DNA of 40,562 bases from Deltaproteobacteria bacterium (GTDB lineage Bacteria; Desulfobacterota; Binatia; UBA9968). The stretch covers positions 1 through 40,562 of the forward strand of contig SHYW01000039.1 of the NCBI GenBank assembly GCA_009692615.1. The letters are read 5' to 3'. Position numbers and translations under genes: made by a program. Of the stretch, positions 15,696 to 24,639 are shown in pieces. Below the pieces are notes generated by a model. That model worked only from the letters and a program-made list of their open reading frames with translations, did no database searches and was not told the DNA's origin. How positions within the stretch are numbered: position 1 is the stretch's first letter; each line of letters begins with the position of its first letter.

Positions 15696-17177
15696 CTAAA
15701 TTGCCGCCTCGCCGTGCGCGGCGTTCTGTTCGTACTTCGCCGCGTTGCTCTTGAACGACAGGAATTTCATTTTCACATAGGGCGAAGTGTAGCCGTTGAG
15801 AATACGCTCGACGCGGCCCGGCTTGCTGTAAAAAGATTGAAACGCCCAACCGGTGAGTTCGCCCAACTGTTGGCGGCTCAAATATTTCGTCGGCATCACC
15901 GAATGTTCCAAGTCGTAGAGACTCAGGTTGTCGATTTCGATGATGTTGTTCTTAACTGCGGCTTTGTAAATCGGCGAGCCGGGAATCGGATTGAGCACTT
16001 GAATCATTACGATGTCGGGATCGATCTCGTCCACCGCCTGGGCGCGCTGGCGGATCTTGGCTTCGTCATCTTCCCAAAAACCGTTGAGGTAAGTCGAAAT
16101 GGTGGAAATGTCGTTCTGGCGCAGGAACTGAATCAGCTCTTTCAATTCTTTGACGCCGACTTTCATCGGTCCCTTACGCGCTTCGGCGATCTCCTCGTCC
16201 GTGCCGCCGTCGATGCCGATCAATACTTGATACAAACCGACCTTGCGCAATCGCGGCACCAGATCCTTATCGCGAATCAGGTTTTGCGCGCGGCTGAGCA
16301 TGAACCAGCTCATGTCTAACTCTTTCTCCTCTAACGCTTCGACCAAGTCGACCATCTTCTGCCGATCGGAGCTGAAATCGTCGTCCATGAAGGTGAGGGC
16401 TTTGACGCCATAAGTCTTGTTCAGCAGTTCCATTTCTTCAGCGATTCTCTTCCCGCCTTTGGTTCGGTGCGAGGTGAAATCGCGCGGGTTGCGCGGGTCG
16501 ACCAGCCACCACTCGTAGCAAAAATGGCATGCGCCCTCGCAGCCGCGCGAAGTCACCGACTCATTATAATTGGGAATCACCGAGTAGCCGTAATACTTGT
16601 CCATCGGAAACAGATCGTAAGCGGGCATCGGCAGCTCGTCGAGATTGGCGATCACCGGCCGCGCCGGCGTCAGCACCACCTCGCCATTTTTGCGGTACGC
16701 CAGCCCCTTGATCGCGCTGAAATCGGGCGTGGATTTTTTCAGTTCTTCTAATAACTCACAGACGGCGTATTCATTGTCGCCAAACACGCCGACAATCGCA
16801 AAGTCGAGTTGCGGATTGTCAGCCATGATCTTTTGCGGCACCGCGGTGTACATCAGACCGCCACCGATGGTAACCGTTTGGGGCGCGACCTCTTTGATCT
16901 TTTGCATCGCCGCATGGAAGCGATTGAGCGTCGCCGCACCGCCGGCCGCGGCAATCATAGCGCCAAAGAAGACCGCCTCGGGCCGTTGCCGCAGCACTTC
17001 CGCCAACATCTGATCGTCGTCCAAACCGAGCGCGCGGCAATCTAAGACGGAGACCTCCGCGCCATTCTTTTGCCGAATGAAAGCCGCCACTTGCGCATGA
17101 AGCGCGTTAACCGCCAAATGACGCTCGCCCCAGGGCGCCCAATTGCCCATGGGGGGGGTAACAAAAAGAAGTTTCAT
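15696..17177 (-). CDS. B12-binding-domain radical SAM protein, BchE-like
   Basis: 493 aa. Residues 1-150 form a cobalamin-binding Rossmann domain (GGGLMYTAVPQ, IVGVFGDNEYAV). In place of the DxHxxG motif the text reads D46-C-R48-A-L-G51, so the lower-ligand His is Arg. The radical SAM core (about 205-420) has the 4Fe-4S motif C213xxxC217xxC220 (SRGCEGACHFCYEWW). The C-terminal part resembles the BchE/anaerobic Mg-protoporphyrin ester cyclase group. Such enzymes methylate or oxidise unactivated carbons or form rings. First gene of the operon; AGGAGA lies seven bases before ATG 17177, and a sigma70 promoter lies 30-60 nt upstream. Not a tetrapyrrole pathway by context. Confidence 0.88.
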   Translation of the reverse strand: MKLLFVTPPMGNWAPWGERHLAVNALHAQVAAFIRQKNGAEVSVLDCRALGLDDDQMLAEVLRQRPEAVFFGAMIAAAGGAATLNRFHAAMQKIKEVAPQTVTIGGGLMYTAVPQKIMADNPQLDFAIVGVFGDNEYAVCELLEELKKSTPDFSAIKGLAYRKNGEVVLTPARPVIANLDELPMPAYDLFPMDKYYGYSVIPNYNESVTSRGCEGACHFCYEWWLVDPRNPRDFTSHRTKGGKRIAEEMELLNKTYGVKALTFMDDDFSSDRQKMVDLVEALEEKELDMSWFMLSRAQNLIRDKDLVPRLRKVGLYQVLIGIDGGTDEEIAEARKGPMKVGVKELKELIQFLRQNDISTISTYLNGFWEDDEAKIRQRAQAVDEIDPDIVMIQVLNPIPGSPIYKAAVKNNIIEIDNLSLYDLEHSVMPTKYLSRQQLGELTGWAFQSFYSKPGRVERILNGYTSPYVKMKFLSFKSNAAKYEQNAAHGEAAI

Positions 17178-17213
17178 GTTATCTCCTGGTATATGGAAGG
17201 ATCGCTGGACAGT

Positions 17214-17242
17214 AAAATATTTAATACCTTAAGGATTGTCAA
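17214..17242 (-). promoter_or_regulatory. Sigma70-type promoter for the radical SAM operon
   Basis: On the minus strand, TTGACA (17237-17242) and TATTTT (17214-17219) are separated by exactly 17 bases. Transcription would start near 17207, about 30 nt before ATG 17177. It is the best-looking promoter in the window and defines the start of the five-gene operon. Confidence 0.65.
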
Positions 17243-17321
17243 GATTAGGCCGCGATTGAAAGGCGGCGCAGTAATTTCCAAGCGACGGGAATCGCCGTTT
17301 TTGATTCGCCTGATAAATCTG

Positions 17322-17374
17322 TTGACAACTATCTGCCCTTTTGGTACTGGTGCGCTGCTGATGACACTGTGTCA
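17322..17374 (+). promoter_or_regulatory. Possible promoter and operator palindrome of the ABC permease gene
   Basis: TTGACA at 17322-17327 is followed after 17 bases by a weak -10 (TACTGG, 17345-17350). A perfect 13-nt palindrome, TGACAC-T-GTGTCA, lies at 17362-17374, where a repressor would cover the start of transcription. The promoter is divergent from that of the radical SAM operon. Confidence 0.4.
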
Positions 17375-17407
17375 ATGTCCTAATCGTAACCATTGGAGGG
17401 AACTAAT

Positions 17408-18247
17408 ATGGCTCAAGCGGCTGAAGAACAACTTTTAGATATTCGCGTTGCCGAAGCATCGGCGGCGTATAAATTTTATCTGAACAATGAGAAGTTAATT
17501 CTCGGCACTTCTTCAACGGTGCTATTCCTGTTGACCTGGGAAACCATTGGCAATTGGGCGGGGCTCATCAATCCCATGTTCATGAGCGCGCCGTCGATGA
17601 TCGCCAAGGCTGGATGGCAAATGTTCGCCTCGGGGGAAATTTGGAATGACCTCTATGTCAGCGGCGTCGAGTTCGGCTGGGGCTACTTCTTGTCGATCAT
17701 CTTCGCGGTCCCATTCGGCATCGCCATCGGCTGGTACAAAAGATTCGCGTATGTCTGCGATCCCTTCGTCAACGCCATGAACGCCACGCCACGTGTCGCG
17801 CTTTTGCCATTGGTGATTATTTGGCTCGGCATCGGCATTTTGTCGAAGGTCGGCATCATCTTTCTCGGCGCGGTTTTCCCACTGCTAATCAATACCCGTG
17901 ACGGCGTCAAAACTACGCCGGCCAATTTGCTCACCGCGGCGCGCAGCTTCGGCGCCTCGGAATGGCAGATTTTCAAATCCGTCGTGCTCCCTTCCACCGT
18001 GCCTTTCATCTTGACCGGTTTGCGCCTGGCCATCGGCCGCGCGCTGATCGGCGTCATGGTCGGCGAGCTCTATGCCGCCACCGCGGGCATCGGCTTCATG
18101 ATCACCGTCGCCGGTGCGACTTTCCAGACTGACAAAGTGTTCGTCGGCGTTCTGATCTTCGCGATCAGCGGCATGGCTTTAACCGAAGTGGTCGATCGCT
18201 ACGAGAAACGCTTCGATAAATGGCGCCCCAGAGTCGGCCACGATTAG
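17408..18247 (+). CDS. ABC transporter permease, NitT/TauT (SsuC-like) class
   Basis: 279 aa from ATG 17408, with GGAGGG seven bases upstream. Inner-membrane protein with about six transmembrane segments (first near residues 28-50). The EAA loop that docks the ATPase is readable as LLTAARSFGASEWQIFKSVVLP. The class imports nitrate, sulfonates, taurine, pyrimidine precursors and similar solutes. No ATPase or binding-protein gene is adjacent; related binding proteins occur at 253 and (broken) at 5277-6313, so the transporter is either scattered or a relic. A strong terminator follows directly, which makes the gene monocistronic. Confidence 0.88.
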   Translation: MAQAAEEQLLDIRVAEASAAYKFYLNNEKLILGTSSTVLFLLTWETIGNWAGLINPMFMSAPSMIAKAGWQMFASGEIWNDLYVSGVEFGWGYFLSIIFAVPFGIAIGWYKRFAYVCDPFVNAMNATPRVALLPLVIIWLGIGILSKVGIIFLGAVFPLLINTRDGVKTTPANLLTAARSFGASEWQIFKSVVLPSTVPFILTGLRLAIGRALIGVMVGELYAATAGIGFMITVAGATFQTDKVFVGVLIFAISGMALTEVVDRYEKRFDKWRPRVGHD

Positions 18248-18280
18248 GCTTGACCCCAAGCTAAAGCTTATCTAAACCCC

Positions 18281-18316
18281 AAAATGGCGCTGGAACGTTC
18301 CAGCGCCATTTTTTTC
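18281..18316 (+). terminator. Rho-independent terminator
   Basis: A perfect 16-bp-arm palindrome at 18281-18312 (AAAATGGCGCTGGAAC and its complement), followed by more T's, lies 34 nt after the permease stop codon. It has A's before and T's after, so it could work on both strands. Confidence 0.88.
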
Positions 18317-18415
18317 TACACAACAGCAAATATAATGGCAGTGACCACAAGTTTGATAGTTTTGACCGGCATCGAACCGCCGCATTGCCATGAACTAACA
18401 ACTTCTCTACGAACC

Positions 18416-18429
18416 CAGTCAATTGACTG
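18416..18429. promoter_or_regulatory. 14-bp palindrome upstream of UPF0182 gene
   Basis: CAGTCAATTGACTG is perfectly self-complementary and lies 29 nt before the ATG of the next gene. It could be an operator and includes a TTGACT, but no well-placed -10 was found. Confidence 0.3.
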
Positions 18430-18457
18430 ACCGTTTATAAGTCTGACGGAGGCCCCC

Positions 18458-21160
18458 ATGCGCAGAATCGGCGGCGTGATCCTACTCATCACTTTAGTCA
18501 TGGCCGTGATGTTCTTTCGCCAAGCGATCGGACTTTACGTTGACTGGCTATGGTTTCAGGATGTTGGCTACGGGCATGTTTTTACTACCATCCTCACCTA
18601 CAAAAGCGCTCTCGGTGGTATCTCCGGCAGTCTGTTCGCGCTGTTAATCTACGTCAATTTGAAAATCGCCTCCTCGATGCCGACCGGATTTCATTACAGC
18701 GGCGCCGACAATATTATTGAACTTCCCGCCCCCGAGCTCATCGATCCGATGTTCAAGCGGCTGCTGCTGCCGGGCGCGCTGCTAGTCGGCATCATGGCGT
18801 CACCCCAAGGCGCGGCCAGTTGGGAACAAGCATCGCTGTTTTTCAACGCCGTGCCGTTCAACTTACAAGATCCGCAGTTTGGCCAGGACGTCGGCTTCTA
18901 TGTTTTTCGCTTGCCGCTGTTACGGGTCATTTACCATTGGGCGATCTTTGCCATCGGCTTGAGCATCGTCGCCTGCGCGGCGGTTTATCTTGTTTACCGC
19001 GGCATAGAATATACCGCGCGCGGCCTGTTGCTCGGCGCGCGTGCGCGCAATCACTTACTGGTTCTGTTCGGCTTGCTATTGATCGCCAAGGCCGCCGGCT
19101 ATTATCTCGACGCTTTCGACCTTTTGCACTCGAGCCGCGGTGTGTCCCATGGTGCCAGCTACGCCGATGTTTATGGCAATTTGCCGGCGCTGAGAATTCT
19201 CACTTTTCTCGCCTTGATCGCGGCGGCGCTCTGTTTCGCGCAAATTTACCGCGCCGGTTATAAATTTGTCATCCTCGGCGTCGGCGCTCTAGTCGGCGTA
19301 CACCTGCTCGGTCTCAACGCCTACCCGACGCTATTGCAGCGCTTTCGCGTCACGCCCAATGAAATCGAAGCGGAGCGGCCGTTCATCGAGCGCACGATCA
19401 AGTTCACTCGTTTTGCCTTCGGCTTGGATAAGATCACAACTAAAGATTTCCCGGCCGATGAGCAGCTCACGGCGGCGGATCTCAAACGTAACGAATCGAC
19501 GATCAGCAACATCAGGCTCTGGGACCATCGGCCGCTGCTGACCACCTACGCGCAGCTGCAAGAGATTCGCCCCTATTATAAATTTGTCGATGTCGACAAC
19601 GACCGCTACATGATCGACGGCACTTATCGCCAAGTGATGCTGTCGGCCCGCGAGCTGTCCCACCAACATCTGCAAAGCCGCAACTGGATCAACGAGCATC
19701 TGACCTTCACCCACGGCCATGGCGTGGTCTTCGGCCCGGTCAACCAGGTCACCTCGAGCGGCCAGCCAGAATTTTTTATCAAAGACATTCCGCCGGTGGC
19801 GACCACTTCGCTGAAAATCTCTCGCCCCGAGATTTACTACGGCGAACTCGCCAACGACTATGTCTTGGTGCAGACCAAATCCCAGGAATTGGATTACCCG
19901 GCGGGGGATCAAAATATTTACACGACGTACAAGGGTCAGCGCGGCGTGGCTATCGGCTCCCTATGGCGCCGCTTGGTTTTTTCCGCTCATCACGCATCGC
20001 TGCGCATCTTGCTGGCCCAGGATCTTAACGCCGAGAGCCGGATACTTTACTACCGCCAGATTCAGGAGCGGGTAAAAAAGATCGCGCCGTTTATCATTTT
20101 CGACCGGGATGCTTATGTGGTCGTCGCCCAGGGTGGCAGACTATTCTGGATCGTCGATGGCTACACGGTTTCGGATCGCTTTCCCTATTCGGAACCGCTG
20201 CGCCAGCAGGGCACTAACTATATTCGTAACTCGGTCAAAGCGGTGGTCGACGCGTACCAGGGCACGGTGGAGTTTTATACCAGCGACACCCAGGATCCGG
20301 TGATTCAATCCTTTGCCAAGACTTTTCCCAATCTGATGAAACCACTTGAAACCATGCCCGAGGATCTGCGCGCCCATATTCGTTATCCGCAGGATCTATT
20401 TTCGATTCAGGCGCGGGTCTACACGACCTATCACATGCAGGACCCGCAGGTTTTTTATAACAAAGAAGACCTGCTCAGCATCCCGCGCCAAAATGACGAA
20501 GGGCGCGAGCGCGATGTCGAGCCTTACTACACGATCATGCGCTTGCCCGGAGAAACCAAGGAAGAATTCGTCCTGTTGCTGCCGTTCACGCCGAACAAGC
20601 GCGACAACATGCGTTCCTGGTTGGCAGCGCGCAGCGATGCGCCCCACTACGGCAAACTAATCGCCCTGGACTTTCCCAAAGCGAAACTGGTTTACGGACC
20701 GAAACAGATCGATGCCCGCATCGATCAAGACACGACGATTTCCCAACAGCTGAGCCTGTGGAACCAGCGCGGCTCGCAGGTGATTCGCGGTAGTTTATTA
20801 TCGATTCCTATCGACCGCTCCTTGCTCTACGTCCAGCCGCTCTATCTGGCGGCGGAAAAGGGCTCCCTGCCGGAACTCAAGAGGGTGATCGTCGCCTTCG
20901 GCAATCGTATCGCCATGGAAGAAACCTTGGAGCAATCGCTGCAACGAGTTTTCGGCGCAGCACCGGCCAAAGAAGCGGCGCAACCGGTGGTCGCCGCGGC
21001 CCCGCAAGCGGCGGCGAAAAGTGAGCAAACCCCGGCGCGCCAGGCGCTGGACCATTTTCAACGGGCCCAGGAAAATCTCAAGCAAGGCAACTGGGCCGGC
21101 TATGGCGATGAAATGAAAAAGATCGAAGCGTTATTGAAGGAAATGCAAAAAGGCCGGTGA
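18458..21160 (+). CDS. UPF0182 family large membrane protein
   Basis: 900 aa, the usual size for UPF0182/COG1615, a family of unknown function found in many bacteria. The first ~310 residues hold about seven transmembrane segments, starting with IGGVILLITLVMAVMFF, and include the conserved VDWLWFQDVGY near residue 28. The remaining ~550 residues form a large soluble, probably extracytoplasmic, domain with family landmarks such as RNWINEHLTFTHGHG. The C-terminal ~70 residues are Ala/Glu/Lys-rich, ending in a short helical segment (HFQRAQENLKQGNWAGYG). GGAGG precedes the ATG by five bases. No partner gene suggests a role; the 98-nt gap before the TVP38 gene leaves co-transcription possible. Confidence 0.9.
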   Translation: MRRIGGVILLITLVMAVMFFRQAIGLYVDWLWFQDVGYGHVFTTILTYKSALGGISGSLFALLIYVNLKIASSMPTGFHYSGADNIIELPAPELIDPMFKRLLLPGALLVGIMASPQGAASWEQASLFFNAVPFNLQDPQFGQDVGFYVFRLPLLRVIYHWAIFAIGLSIVACAAVYLVYRGIEYTARGLLLGARARNHLLVLFGLLLIAKAAGYYLDAFDLLHSSRGVSHGASYADVYGNLPALRILTFLALIAAALCFAQIYRAGYKFVILGVGALVGVHLLGLNAYPTLLQRFRVTPNEIEAERPFIERTIKFTRFAFGLDKITTKDFPADEQLTAADLKRNESTISNIRLWDHRPLLTTYAQLQEIRPYYKFVDVDNDRYMIDGTYRQVMLSARELSHQHLQSRNWINEHLTFTHGHGVVFGPVNQVTSSGQPEFFIKDIPPVATTSLKISRPEIYYGELANDYVLVQTKSQELDYPAGDQNIYTTYKGQRGVAIGSLWRRLVFSAHHASLRILLAQDLNAESRILYYRQIQERVKKIAPFIIFDRDAYVVVAQGGRLFWIVDGYTVSDRFPYSEPLRQQGTNYIRNSVKAVVDAYQGTVEFYTSDTQDPVIQSFAKTFPNLMKPLETMPEDLRAHIRYPQDLFSIQARVYTTYHMQDPQVFYNKEDLLSIPRQNDEGRERDVEPYYTIMRLPGETKEEFVLLLPFTPNKRDNMRSWLAARSDAPHYGKLIALDFPKAKLVYGPKQIDARIDQDTTISQQLSLWNQRGSQVIRGSLLSIPIDRSLLYVQPLYLAAEKGSLPELKRVIVAFGNRIAMEETLEQSLQRVFGAAPAKEAAQPVVAAAPQAAAKSEQTPARQALDHFQRAQENLKQGNWAGYGDEMKKIEALLKEMQKGR

Positions 21161-21258
21161 TGAGTTTCGGTGCTTAGCGTAAGCAACCGGCGATCAACAA
21201 CGCTAATGGAAGCGGTTGATCCCTCGTCTTTGCGAGCTATTGTTGCTATAAGACCCCG

Positions 21259-21990
21259 ATGAGCGACCAACGGCGCCGCCTCGCCATCAGAGGGCTGATC
21301 TTCATTGTTCTGGTAGCGCTGCTGTTCTTCTTTAGCCGCTATATTCCTCGGCCATTCAGCGCCTTCGCCCCTGCCAGCGAAGATCTCGACGACTTCGAGG
21401 GGATTTATGCCAGCAGCGATAAGCTCAGCAAGTTCTTGCAAAACCTCGGCCCCTACTCGCCGGCAGTATTCGTCCTATTACAAGTCTTACAAGTGGTGGC
21501 CGCGCCAGTTCCCGGCGAGCTCACCGGCGTCGCCGGCGGTTATGTCTACGGCGAAACGGTGGGTTTTTTGTTGTCGACGGTTGGACTTTCCCTAGGCTCG
21601 TGGTTGGCCTTTGAGCTGGCGAGTATTTTGGGCCGGCCTTTTGTCGAGCGTTTCGTCAAACGTGACGTGCTCGAGAAGTTCAACTTCCTCACCAGCAGCA
21701 CCGGCGTGGTGATTTGCTTTGTGCTGTTTTTGTTCCCCGGTTTTCCCAAGGATTATCTTTGCTACGTACTCGGCTTGAGCCGCATGAAGGTCGGCACGTT
21801 CTTGTTCGTATCCATCATCGGCCGAATCCCCGGCACTTATCTGCTCACCATGCAGGGTGCGACCATCGCCAATCAACAGTACAGCACATTCGCGATTATC
21901 TCTGTGGCATCGGTGGCGATCTTGGGGGTCGCCTATTTCTATCGCAATCAGATTTTCGACTGGGTCAAACGGCGCGAGGAACCGAAATAA
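21259..21990 (+). CDS. TVP38/TMEM64 (VTT/DedA-like) membrane protein
   Basis: 243 aa integral inner-membrane protein with about six hydrophobic segments (first at residues 11-26). The VTT landmarks are readable: APVPGELTGVAGGYVYG, then FLFPGFPKDYLCYVLG and IGRIPGTYLL, the last two matching the conserved GxPxD and R-x-P motifs. Members are proposed to move lipids across membranes, including undecaprenyl phosphate recycling for DedA relatives. This fits the neighbour uppP, which is encoded convergently six bases beyond its stop, though the link is only positional. Confidence 0.85.
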   Translation: MSDQRRRLAIRGLIFIVLVALLFFFSRYIPRPFSAFAPASEDLDDFEGIYASSDKLSKFLQNLGPYSPAVFVLLQVLQVVAAPVPGELTGVAGGYVYGETVGFLLSTVGLSLGSWLAFELASILGRPFVERFVKRDVLEKFNFLTSSTGVVICFVLFLFPGFPKDYLCYVLGLSRMKVGTFLFVSIIGRIPGTYLLTMQGATIANQQYSTFAIISVASVAILGVAYFYRNQIFDWVKRREEPK

Positions 21991-21996
21991 ACATCG

Positions 21997-22821
21997 TTAA
22001 AGTCCAGTACCGCGGGTCAGAAAGTAAAAAATCGGCGACACCACGATGCGATACCAAGCGAACGGCGCGAGCCGGCCGCGGCTGAGAAAACTGACGAAGC
22101 CTTTGACGGTAATAAAAGCGACGACAAATGAGATCACGAAGCCGATGCCCAGAGCGACTAAATCTTCACCAGCCAGTTGGCCGCGCATTTTGATCAGCTC
22201 GTAACCGCTGGCGGCGCACAACACCGGCACGGCGATTAAAAAAGAAAACTCAGCCGCGCCTTTGCGGTCGAGGCCGAGCAGCATGCCGCCGACAATCGTC
22301 GCCGCCGCCCGCGATGTCCCCGGCCACAAGGCGAGAACTTGAAACAGACCGATACCGAAAGCCTGCATCAGTGAAATGTCCTCCAGGGCGACCGAACGCC
22401 GCTGGGCGATGGAGCGCTCGACCAGCAGAATCGCCACGCCGCCAACCAACAAGGCCACCGACACCGCTTCGGGATTGAACAAGCGCTCCTTGATCGCGTG
22501 GCGCGCGACAAAGGCGATCGACAACGCCGGAAACGTCGCCATGACGATGCGCAAGATTCCCGGCCAACCCTTTAAATTCGAACCCGAGCCGAGCAGCGAT
22601 TGGCCGGAAATCGGCATCAGCCCGGCGAATCGGTGCCAATAAAGAAACACCACCGAGAGAATGGCGCCCAATTGGATCGCCACTTCGAAGCTCGACGCTT
22701 TGTCGCCGACAAAGCCAAGCATGTGGCCGGCGATAATCAAATGGCCGGTCGACGACACCGGCAAAAACTCCGTTACCCCTTCGACCACACCCAACACCGC
22801 TGCGATTGTCCAACTATTCAT
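21997..22821 (-). CDS. uppP: Undecaprenyl-diphosphatase
   Basis: 274-aa membrane enzyme that dephosphorylates undecaprenyl pyrophosphate, recycling the lipid carrier for peptidoglycan and other envelope polymers. The first conserved box is EGVTEFLPVSSTGH (E14, E18, S23-S24, H27) and the second is PGTSRAAATIVGG (R171), matching catalytic residues of BacA/UppP. About eight transmembrane segments are predicted. GGAAGGA lies seven bases before the ATG. The length and both motifs are normal, so the assignment is secure. It is downstream of the ArnT-like gene on the same strand (57-nt gap), so the two may share a transcript for lipid-linked sugar handling. Confidence 0.95.
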   Translation of the reverse strand: MNSWTIAAVLGVVEGVTEFLPVSSTGHLIIAGHMLGFVGDKASSFEVAIQLGAILSVVFLYWHRFAGLMPISGQSLLGSGSNLKGWPGILRIVMATFPALSIAFVARHAIKERLFNPEAVSVALLVGGVAILLVERSIAQRRSVALEDISLMQAFGIGLFQVLALWPGTSRAAATIVGGMLLGLDRKGAAEFSFLIAVPVLCAASGYELIKMRGQLAGEDLVALGIGFVISFVVAFITVKGFVSFLSRGRLAPFAWYRIVVSPIFYFLTRGTGL

Positions 22822-22878
22822 AATTGTCCTTCCGGTAGCTGCTCTGGTTGCGAGCCCTTGTTGTTGCCGCCATCGAGT

Positions 22879-24639
22879 TTAAGGTTTCCAAAGTACCACG
22901 TAATCGTTGACCATGCCGACCTGTTTGGGCGCGGCGCCAATTTCCGCTTCGAGACGAGCGCGATTTTTTTCCTTAACCAAGATCACCATCGGTCGTTTGA
23001 CGCTTTTCCACTGTTCGCGAAACTCGTCGAAATCCAACAACGCCCGGCCGCGCGGACCGATAGGCTCTGCCCGTTTGCCCAGGGCGTAAAAATTCCCCAA
23101 AAACGTCCGCTTCTTGTTGCGATAGGTCACCACCCAGAGCGGTTTCTCGGCGCGCAGATAAAAAGCCATGCCCGATTGAAAGGTATCGTAAAACACCACT
23201 TGGGTGTCAGGCCGAACCATCGCCGCAGCTTTTTCCGCCAAACCCTTAGCCGAGCGCGCCGAAGCGGGCGCGCTAATTACCTGCGCGACAAAAGCCAAGG
23301 ACGCGACCAAGGCACAGGCTTGAACGACAAAGAGTTGCTCCTGGCGGAAAGTTTTCCGTGTTGCTTGCCAGCACGCAAGCAGAGTCAGGGTTATGGCAAC
23401 CATGATGCCATAAAGCCAGACCGGATGGGTTAGCACGCTGACACCGCTGCCTATAGTACGCGGCAAGATTGCCGGATAAACGATCCCAATGACAAAATAG
23501 CATGCCACGAGCCCATGGCAGCCCAAAGTGAGCAGCAGCGCGCGCTGGGCTTTTTTTGGCGATTCGCGGCAAAGATTGACCAGCGGCACGGCGATCAACA
23601 ACGACAAGGCCGGGAAAATCGGCAGAATGTAGTGCGGCAGTTTTGACCTGGAGAGGGAAAAAAACAACAACGGCAAAGCCGCCCAGAGCACGACAAACAA
23701 AGTCTTGTCGTCAAGCGCCTTGCGGCGCCAACCGGCAAGCAGCGTGGGCAGCAACAAGGTCCAGGGAAACAATCCGACCAAGCCGACGACGATGAAATAA
23801 TACCATGGCTGGCTGCGATCGAATTCGTCGCTGGCGAAGCGGCCGAAATGTTCGTCCCAAAAATAATAGCGCAAATAACCGTCATGGCGCGCGCCGACTT
23901 CGAGATACCAAGGCAATACTAAGAGGAGAAACAGCAAGACGCCGGGAAGCAGATAAATGCGCCGCAGCATCGCCCACTGCCGCGTGAGCAAGAGATAAGC
24001 AAATATCACCATGCCGGGAACAACGATGCCGATAAGCCCTTTGATCAAAGTCGCGGCGCCGAGCGCACTGTAGAGCAGCAGACACATCCCTCTACGCCGC
24101 TGGAGATTTTCACAGTGGCCGGCGTCGTAAAAAGCGCACAGCGCCAGAGTCAGGAAAAACGTCAACGGCATGTCAAAGATGACGATGCGCGCGAGAATAA
24201 AAAATTCCGCGCTGGTGAGCAGAATCAACGCGCTCCACAGCGCCGGCCAGCGTCCCCAATGGTCGCGGGCGAAAAAATAAACCAGGCCGACGCAGCCCAA
24301 CGCGGCGAGCGCCGACGGCAAGCGCGCCGCCCATTCGGAAATGCCAAGGAGTTTCAACGACAGCGCGATCAACCAGTAAAAAAAAATCGGCTTGTCGAGC
24401 ACCGGATGAAAGTTGTCATGGGGCGTGACCCAGTCTTGGAGCACGAGAATTTCCCGCGCCTTCTCGGAATTTCGCCCCTCGTCGGGTTCGAACAACGGCG
24501 CGGCGCCGAGTTGGAAAAATAGAATGAAAATCGCACAAGCGAAAACTATCCAAGGCAGCCAGCTCGCCAACCGGTCGAATCGATCGTCATGCTCGGCAAT
24601 AGCGGTTTGTGAGTTCGATATCTGGACGATGTTGATCAC
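22879..24639 (-). CDS. ArnT-like glycosyltransferase (GT39/GT83, PMT_2 family)
   Basis: 586 aa with about 12 transmembrane segments. The periplasmic first loop has the family's acidic signature (FEPDEGRNSEKARE, D53/E54) followed by HPVLDKPIFFYWL. Enzymes of this type move a sugar (for example aminoarabinose or mannose) from a polyprenyl-phosphate donor onto lipid A or another acceptor at the outer face of the inner membrane. The last ~150 residues are a soluble periplasmic domain. It starts with GTG at 24639; no strong ribosome binding site is visible, and an internal ATG start cannot be excluded. Substrate unknown. It fits with UppP next door in lipid-carrier metabolism. Confidence 0.85.
   Translation of the reverse strand: MINIVQISNSQTAIAEHDDRFDRLASWLPWIVFACAIFILFFQLGAAPLFEPDEGRNSEKAREILVLQDWVTPHDNFHPVLDKPIFFYWLIALSLKLLGISEWAARLPSALAALGCVGLVYFFARDHWGRWPALWSALILLTSAEFFILARIVIFDMPLTFFLTLALCAFYDAGHCENLQRRRGMCLLLYSALGAATLIKGLIGIVVPGMVIFAYLLLTRQWAMLRRIYLLPGVLLFLLLVLPWYLEVGARHDGYLRYYFWDEHFGRFASDEFDRSQPWYYFIVVGLVGLFPWTLLLPTLLAGWRRKALDDKTLFVVLWAALPLLFFSLSRSKLPHYILPIFPALSLLIAVPLVNLCRESPKKAQRALLLTLGCHGLVACYFVIGIVYPAILPRTIGSGVSVLTHPVWLYGIMVAITLTLLACWQATRKTFRQEQLFVVQACALVASLAFVAQVISAPASARSAKGLAEKAAAMVRPDTQVVFYDTFQSGMAFYLRAEKPLWVVTYRNKKRTFLGNFYALGKRAEPIGPRGRALLDFDEFREQWKSVKRPMVILVKEKNRARLEAEIGAAPKQVGMVNDYVVLWKP

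Noticed and set aside
15682-15849. Longer N-terminus for the SDR protein
   Set aside because: It overlaps the radical SAM gene and adds residues not expected in SDRs; the Rossmann motif follows normally from ATG 15681.
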